NCBI GenBank assembly: GCA_029265615.1
Contig: JAJUIB010000024.1
Location: 1-34,184, forward strand
Reading direction: 5' to 3'
DNA: 34,184 nt
DNA from: Spirochaetota bacterium
GTDB taxonomy: Bacteria > Spirochaetota > Spirochaetia > Treponematales > Rectinemataceae
The notes under the pieces were generated by a model. That model made no database searches. It was not told the origin of the DNA and saw nothing but the letters and a program-made list of their open reading frames with translations. How positions within the stretch are numbered: position 1 is the stretch's first letter; each line of letters begins with the position of its first letter. Position numbers and translations under genes: made by a program. Below, in pieces: positions 29,678 to 34,184 of this stretch.

Positions 29678-32095
29678 TTATGCGTCGTCCTCGGGCGATG
29701 CCGACGGCATCGCCGATGGCCCGCGATCTGCAAGTTTCCGCTGTTCTTCTGCCTGTGCGAGGGCCTCGAGCTCGGCGAAGGGATCCTTTTTCGACTCATC
29801 GTAACCTTTTCGAATGTCCTCAAGGTAGCGTGAAAGCTCTTCGGTTTTTGACTTGAGCCGGTCGATCCCTTCGTCCCCAAAACCCTCGCCTGCTGCCTTA
29901 AGACGGGCCATATCGATACGCATCTGCTTGAGCTGATTCACTGACGAGCCGAGGCGCAGGCGGAGCACTTCGCTTTGGTTCTTGAGCTCTTCGTAGGACT
30001 TCTCCTGTTTTTCGATCTCCTCGATCGACCTCCGGTATTCGGACTTGAGGCCAGGCGATGCGGCCTGAGCTTCTTTGGCAAGGAGCGCATCCTTGTCGCG
30101 GGCAAGCTCGGCCATCGGAATGGCTTCGATAATGCGGTCGACCTCATTGGCCGATTGGGCGAGTAGTCGTATCTGGCCTACGTAGGCTTCAAGCGAAGGA
30201 GCGAGGTCTGCGTCAAGGGGCGCTCCCGACCGTAGTTGCGACAATATAGCTAGCTTGGCGCGTTCCGCTTCATGGTAGGCTTCGGCGTAGGGTCCAAGGT
30301 CGGCACGAGCGGCTTTGTTTGCTTTGCCCGCGCGGAAGAGTGCTCTCCATCCACCATCGATGCCGAGCGATGCAAGGAGCTCTCGCTCAAGCCGTGGTTT
30401 GGTGACGCGGTAGGTGACGAGGTGCGAGAAGTAACTGAAGGCAAGCGCTGCCGTGGGGATGAGGGCCCAGAGAAATCCCGAGCCCGTCATGAGGTTGAGG
30501 AGGAGGAGAAATGCGGGCACGGTGACGACGTTCACGCCGTGCATTGCGATCGAATCCTTCGCTCGGTTTAGTTTTTTGTAGGTTTCGAGCTGGCTAGGAT
30601 CGAGGCTCGGCATCATTTCGACCTCGCGCGTCTTTGCCGCACCGCGGGACGCCGCGACCGCCGAGCTCGCAAGACCGATTCCCCAGGCGCCGCTTACGAT
30701 CGCGGCCCACAAGAAGCCCGGGGCAGTGGAGAAGTTGATTGCCCAGAGGATCGCATTTACGGCGAGGTAGCTCGTCAAATTGCCGATAAAGCCGCCGCGT
30801 TGTTTGCGCGCGCGCTCGGACAGCGCGGTGCGGTAGCGTTCGAAATCTTCGGCCCGTTCCTCCCGGTCGGGATTCCACTGCTCATCGTTCCGAAGATCCT
30901 TGTCCCACTTGCCTGTTTTCAGCTCGGAAAGGTCACGGCGGATTGCCGCCTTGAGTTCGGCGCGCGCTTCGCGCCGCGCGTAGCGCTCGTGTCGGCGCCC
31001 CCCCCGTCCATATTCGCTGTACTGCGACGCATAATCGCGGCCCATGGAGGCATAGGACTCGCCGTTTCGCCGATGGGCGAGGCCGCGCTCGATCTCGCCG
31101 ACTAAGCCCTCGACCGCGGCGCCGAGGCTCTTGCCGAAGGCTTCGGCATCAAAGCCCCCGATCGAAGAACGATCGCGCGTGAGAATCCCTTCGTCGGACA
31201 TGGTCGCGATTACCTCGCGAGCTTCGACGCCGTAATAGCCGTAGCGGTCGAGGGCTTCGCGGACGCTGAGTCGCCTGCCTAAGGCCTTTATGTCGCCAAG
31301 AATCGCCTTGCGAATCTCGGCGAGCACCTGCTTTGAGCCTTCCGCGGAGTAATCGCGGTCTGCCTCGGGAGGATGTCGTTCTGCGGTGTGCTGTGCTTCG
31401 CCATCGTCCCGGACGGGAGTAGCGGCTACCGCGGCGGTCTGCGTGGCGGACGCGGAATCGTGAGCTGCCGAGGCCTCTTTCTCCTCGACTCCGCGCTCTG
31501 CGTGTGGGCTTTCGCCAAGGTATGAACCTGGTGTGTAGCCGGGACGGGGCTTGTCTCGATTTGGGTCAAACTCGACGTTCGGGCTGGTGATCTCGTAGGC
31601 ATGAATTTCTTTTGTGATGTTTTTAAGCGAGACCTTGCCGAGTTTTTCGGCCCTAAACTCGATCTTGTTGAGTACAAGGTTATAGACATCCTGGGAAAAG
31701 CAGATGCACCCGGGCCGTGCGAGGGACTGTAGGCGCGCCGCGATGTTGATACCCTCGCCCAAGGCATCATTCTCAAAAAAGTAGATATCACCGAGGTGGA
31801 TGCCAATCCGCACAAGGAGTGGGAGCTCCGGATGTTCCTTGTTGTGGGCGTAGAGCTTGTCCTGTATCTCGAGGGCGCTTTGCAGGGCTTCGACGGTGTT
31901 TTTAAAGTCGACCAGAAGCGCATCGCCGATTGTTTTGATCACCGTGCCATGGTGGCTTGCGACGATGCCACCGATGAGTTCGTTGTGGAACCGGAGGAGC
32001 TCGAGGGTGCCCGACTCGTCAGCCTCCATCATTCGGGAAAAACCGGCGATGTCTGTGTACATAATCGCCGCGAGCCGATAGTCCTTTTGCTCCAT
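29678..32095 (-). CDS. Class III nucleotide cyclase with two 2TM modules and coiled coil
   Basis: The N-terminal 170 residues form a class III adenylate/guanylate cyclase domain: metal aspartates D15 (MYTDIAGFS) and D58 (KTIGDALLV), base-contact K54, and transition-state N117/R121 (GEGINIAAR). Lysine at 54 favours ATP. Then come a disordered acidic/Ala-rich linker (about 175-255), a helical segment (about 256-340), an Arg/Glu-rich stretch, two 2TM-type membrane modules (about 436-480 and 513-562) and a long coiled coil (about 680-790), 805 residues in all. The catalytic domain is N-terminal and cytoplasmic, unlike most receptor cyclases. I chose ATG 32095 (MEQKDYRLAAIMYTDIAGF); TTG 32134 and ATG 32119 are in frame; no start has a good Shine-Dalgarno. 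It follows the RNB gene by 41 bases. Confidence 0.85.
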   Translation of the reverse strand: MEQKDYRLAAIMYTDIAGFSRMMEADESGTLELLRFHNELIGGIVASHHGTVIKTIGDALLVDFKNTVEALQSALEIQDKLYAHNKEHPELPLLVRIGIHLGDIYFFENDALGEGINIAARLQSLARPGCICFSQDVYNLVLNKIEFRAEKLGKVSLKNITKEIHAYEITSPNVEFDPNRDKPRPGYTPGSYLGESPHAERGVEEKEASAAHDSASATQTAAVAATPVRDDGEAQHTAERHPPEADRDYSAEGSKQVLAEIRKAILGDIKALGRRLSVREALDRYGYYGVEAREVIATMSDEGILTRDRSSIGGFDAEAFGKSLGAAVEGLVGEIERGLAHRRNGESYASMGRDYASQYSEYGRGGRRHERYARREARAELKAAIRRDLSELKTGKWDKDLRNDEQWNPDREERAEDFERYRTALSERARKQRGGFIGNLTSYLAVNAILWAINFSTAPGFLWAAIVSGAWGIGLASSAVAASRGAAKTREVEMMPSLDPSQLETYKKLNRAKDSIAMHGVNVVTVPAFLLLLNLMTGSGFLWALIPTAALAFSYFSHLVTYRVTKPRLERELLASLGIDGGWRALFRAGKANKAARADLGPYAEAYHEAERAKLAILSQLRSGAPLDADLAPSLEAYVGQIRLLAQSANEVDRIIEAIPMAELARDKDALLAKEAQAASPGLKSEYRRSIEEIEKQEKSYEELKNQSEVLRLRLGSSVNQLKQMRIDMARLKAAGEGFGDEGIDRLKSKTEELSRYLEDIRKGYDESKKDPFAELEALAQAEEQRKLADRGPSAMPSASPEDDA

Positions 32096-32136
32096 AGTAG
32101 AAGAAGAATAGGCGAGCATTCCTTGCCGCGTCAATC

Positions 32137-33996
32137 CTATCGCACTTCGTCGAAGGAGCTCTCGAGTTGCGCAAGATCGACGCGCGTCAGCCTGAGTCTG
32201 ATGCGGTCATCGAGCGAGTGGCCTGGTCCGAGTTTAAGTCGCGTCTCGAGGCCCAGTGCGGGAATGTACACAAGATAACTTGCGCCTGCCTGTCCGACAA
32301 TCACCGCCTCGCCTTCCCAGTTCGGATTGCGGATGAGCCATGCGAGCGTCCAGTGCTGGTCGCTCAAGCGCTCCGCCTGTCGCGTCGCCGCCTGTGCGGC
32401 CTGAGCGAGCGCGCAGCGCCGTTGTACCTCGTCGGCGGACAAGGGTTCGCGGTTTGCGAGGGTGGCACGGATTTGCATATGGGCAAGAAGGTCTTGATAC
32501 CGGCGTAAGGGGCTCGTCGCCTGTGCGTAAAAGGGCAGGCCGAGGCCCCGGTGCGCTGTTGGCGTCGGGCCGGCGATGCCTGCGCGCATGAGGCGGCGGC
32601 GGGCGAATTGGGCCGCAAGTCCGTCGCCCGCCGCATCCGCTCCAGGCTCGGAAGGGGCCTCCTGCCCGTAATACGGAAAGGCAAGACCGCGGTCGAAGGC
32701 CCAACGCGCCGCCGCCTCTCCTGCGAGGAGCATGAGCTCCCGGACGATGTCGCTTGAACGCGTTTCCGGCACAGGATCGAGAATGATTTCGCCCCCGTGG
32801 ACATGAACCCGCACCTCAGGAATGCCTATCTCAACGGCGCCTTCGGCGAGTCTACGGGCCTTGCGCCGCTCCGCAACTTTTGCCAGCGCTTCGAGATCCG
32901 TATATCCTCCGCGCTCAAGGAACAGATCCGCCTCCTCGTAGTGCGTGCGACGCACTGCAACCGTGGTGGCAAGTGCTTCGACGGCGCTGATCGCACCCGA
33001 TGCGTCCAGGCTGATTTTGAACGAAAGGGCGGGGGAACGTTCCTTGAGCCCGAGGCCAAAACGCTCGAGTGCTTCCGCGGGGAGCATGGGGACGGTGATT
33101 TCAGGTAAATAGAGGGTGGCGCCACGACCGAGCGCCTCTTCGTCGACGGGCGAGTCGGGGAGAATGACGGCAGCGGGATCCGCGATATGCACCCACACAT
33201 TGGTTCCGTCCCATGCGATGGCATCGTCCGGATCATGGCTCCAGGCGTTATCGATCGCCCATGCACACATTCCCGAAAGATCAAGCCGCGCAGGGCCTGC
33301 AATTTCTTTACTTTCGAGTTCAAGTCGAGGCGCGTGAAGCGGACAGCCCGAACGGCTTGCATGGGGGTTGATGGTCTCATCCCAGCGCCCGGAGCGGAGG
33401 AGAAAAATATGCGCTGCCTCCGCTTCCTCAGGAAAGCCAATCTCTGCGGCGAGCTTGAGCCTCTGTGACTTCCCCAGGGCGAAGGCCTCTATCTCTGCAA
33501 GAAAGCGCTCATCCTCGGGGAGAAAAGTTGGGTCTGTTGCCCCTGGCTTTCGCGCTCGGGCACGTTTGGCTCGTTCAAGAAACGCCGTGCGTTCAAGGGC
33601 TTCGCCTTCCTTTTTCGCCCGACGTTCGTGTTCTTTTGCGACTTCTTCATCAGTCAATGGCTTAAGACCGGCCGGGATTGCGCGAAAGCGACTCCCTTCT
33701 TGCCCTTCTTTCCAGACTGCGAGCACTTCGGCAGGCCCTGCTCTGCCAAAGACGAGCTCGGCGAGTTCGGCATAGGAAAGGGGGCCTTCGGCCATCGCCC
33801 TCGCTGTTTCAAAGTCGCCCCCCGTAGTCGGTGCAGGAAACACCGTGAGCGGACCAGGGTGCAGGAGCTCTATGTCTTTTTCGCGAACCCGGAGTGAGGA
33901 GCCATCTTCAAAGCGTATTTCAAGGCGGTCGCGGCCCGATTCGGTGACAAGGGCAGGGCGGTTTTTATAGAGGGCGAGGGCGTTGGGGTGTATCAT
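32137..33996 (-). CDS. RNB-family (RNase II/R) 3'-5' exoribonuclease
   Basis: RNase II/R enzymes digest RNA from the 3' end with magnesium. The active-site aspartates D249, D255, D257 and D258 (WAIDNAWSHDPDDAIAWD) have the same spacing as D201, D207, D209, D210 of E. coli RNase II, and TSPLRRYQDLLAHMQ (about 505-519) is the other family hallmark. The C-terminal 60 residues look like an S1/OB fold. The N-terminal 200 residues are unlike classical cold-shock domains, so I cannot call it RNase II or RNase R. Length 619. ATG 33996 follows GGAGG by about 7 bases. A TATACT -10 candidate lies at 34025-34020 without a good -35. It precedes the cyclase in one transcript. Confidence 0.88.
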   Translation of the reverse strand: MIHPNALALYKNRPALVTESGRDRLEIRFEDGSSLRVREKDIELLHPGPLTVFPAPTTGGDFETARAMAEGPLSYAELAELVFGRAGPAEVLAVWKEGQEGSRFRAIPAGLKPLTDEEVAKEHERRAKKEGEALERTAFLERAKRARARKPGATDPTFLPEDERFLAEIEAFALGKSQRLKLAAEIGFPEEAEAAHIFLLRSGRWDETINPHASRSGCPLHAPRLELESKEIAGPARLDLSGMCAWAIDNAWSHDPDDAIAWDGTNVWVHIADPAAVILPDSPVDEEALGRGATLYLPEITVPMLPAEALERFGLGLKERSPALSFKISLDASGAISAVEALATTVAVRRTHYEEADLFLERGGYTDLEALAKVAERRKARRLAEGAVEIGIPEVRVHVHGGEIILDPVPETRSSDIVRELMLLAGEAAARWAFDRGLAFPYYGQEAPSEPGADAAGDGLAAQFARRRLMRAGIAGPTPTAHRGLGLPFYAQATSPLRRYQDLLAHMQIRATLANREPLSADEVQRRCALAQAAQAATRQAERLSDQHWTLAWLIRNPNWEGEAVIVGQAGASYLVYIPALGLETRLKLGPGHSLDDRIRLRLTRVDLAQLESSFDEVR

Positions 33997-34098
33997 CGAT
34001 ATCCTCCGGGGCGCCTGCGAGTATATCGTGCGAGGGGGTCTTCCGGTAGTGTTACGAAGCTTGTGAACCGCAATCAGGACGAAACGCCCGAGACGTAG

Positions 34099-34131
34099 CT
34101 CCTTATGCGAGGCCTTCCCTCGCGTAAGGAG
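34099..34131 (+). promoter_or_regulatory. Hairpin that hides the ribosome binding site of the right-edge gene
   Basis: CTCCTTATGCGAGG (34099-34112) pairs with CCTCGCGTAAGGAG (34118-34131), 14 pairs with one wobble and a 5-base loop. Its 3' arm contains most of the AAGGAGG Shine-Dalgarno (34126-34132) of the following ORF. Confidence 0.7.
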
Positions 34132-34136
34132 GCACG

Positions 34137-34184
34137 ATGCCGCGTTTCCCCTTCTGCCCTAATTCTTTGTGCAAGCATCACCAA
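34137..34184 (+). CDS. 5' end of a zinc-ribbon protein, possibly a transposase (runs off the window)
   Basis: ATG 34137 follows AAGGAGG by four bases, and 16 codons remain before the window ends: MPRFPFCPNSLCKHHQ. The C-P-N-x-x-C-x-H-H arrangement (C7, C12, H14, H15) looks like the zinc ribbon that starts several multi-copy transposases. The hidden ribosome binding site fits a transposase, but no catalytic part is visible, so the family is unknown. Confidence 0.5.
   Translation, partial: MPRFPFCPNSLCKHHQ

Noticed and set aside
1-34184. CRISPR array, prophage or large gene cluster for defence
   Set aside because: No regularly spaced repeats, no phage structural or integrase-like proteins and no nuclease or defence motifs were seen.

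Overview
The window is GC-rich chromosomal DNA of a bacterium, most likely a high-GC spirochaete (Spirochaetota). This is inferred from several points together: a groES gene standing apart from groEL, an enoyl-ACP reductase of the FabV/TER type also known from Treponema, a nucleotide cyclase with two 2TM-type membrane modules, and SD-led genes in tight ATGA-overlapping operons. No taxonomic marker gene is present, so the assignment is tentative. Both edges look mobile: bases 1-141 resemble the end of an IS21-type element, and bases 34099-34184 hold the leader and first 16 codons of a zinc-ribbon protein that may be a transposase.

Region 1 (178-3668): housekeeping genes pepF (M3 oligoendopeptidase) and mtn (MTA/SAH nucleosidase) on +, facing rsmE (16S rRNA m3U methyltransferase) on -. 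Region 2 (3784-8271, minus strand): a compact fatty-acid operon fabH-fabF-fabZ-fabV plus a possible 55-codon gene, closed by a strong terminator. Its sigma70 promoter carries two TGACATT inverted repeats, one on the -35 box and one just after the start of transcription, which suggests a dedicated repressor.

Region 3 (8310-20691, minus strand) is the most interesting part. An isoaspartyl dipeptidase (iadA), a sigma54 activator with a winged-helix C-terminus, and a cyanophycinase-like S51 peptidase lie head to tail and are followed by a complete oppABCDF peptide importer. Near-consensus sigma54 (-24/-12) promoters with exact GG-N10-GC spacing precede both iadA and oppA. I read this as a self-contained, sigma54-controlled system for importing and hydrolysing beta-aspartyl (cyanophycin-derived or isoaspartyl) peptides. 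A sodium:solute symporter upstream has its own promoter, a 28-bp operator palindrome and a terminator, so it is probably regulated separately.

Region 4 (20716-29396): ftsH (-), an HD-GYP protein (+), groES (+), a PTS IIA protein and a DAACS-type symporter (-), a threonine-synthase-like protein that has lost the PLP lysine (+), and a MATE transporter (+). Region 5 (29429-33996): tRNA-Arg(CCU) with promoter and terminator, then on the minus strand an RNB-family exoribonuclease followed by a class III nucleotide cyclase with membrane and coiled-coil parts.

All calls rest on reading the sequence and on remembered family motifs; no database search was possible.
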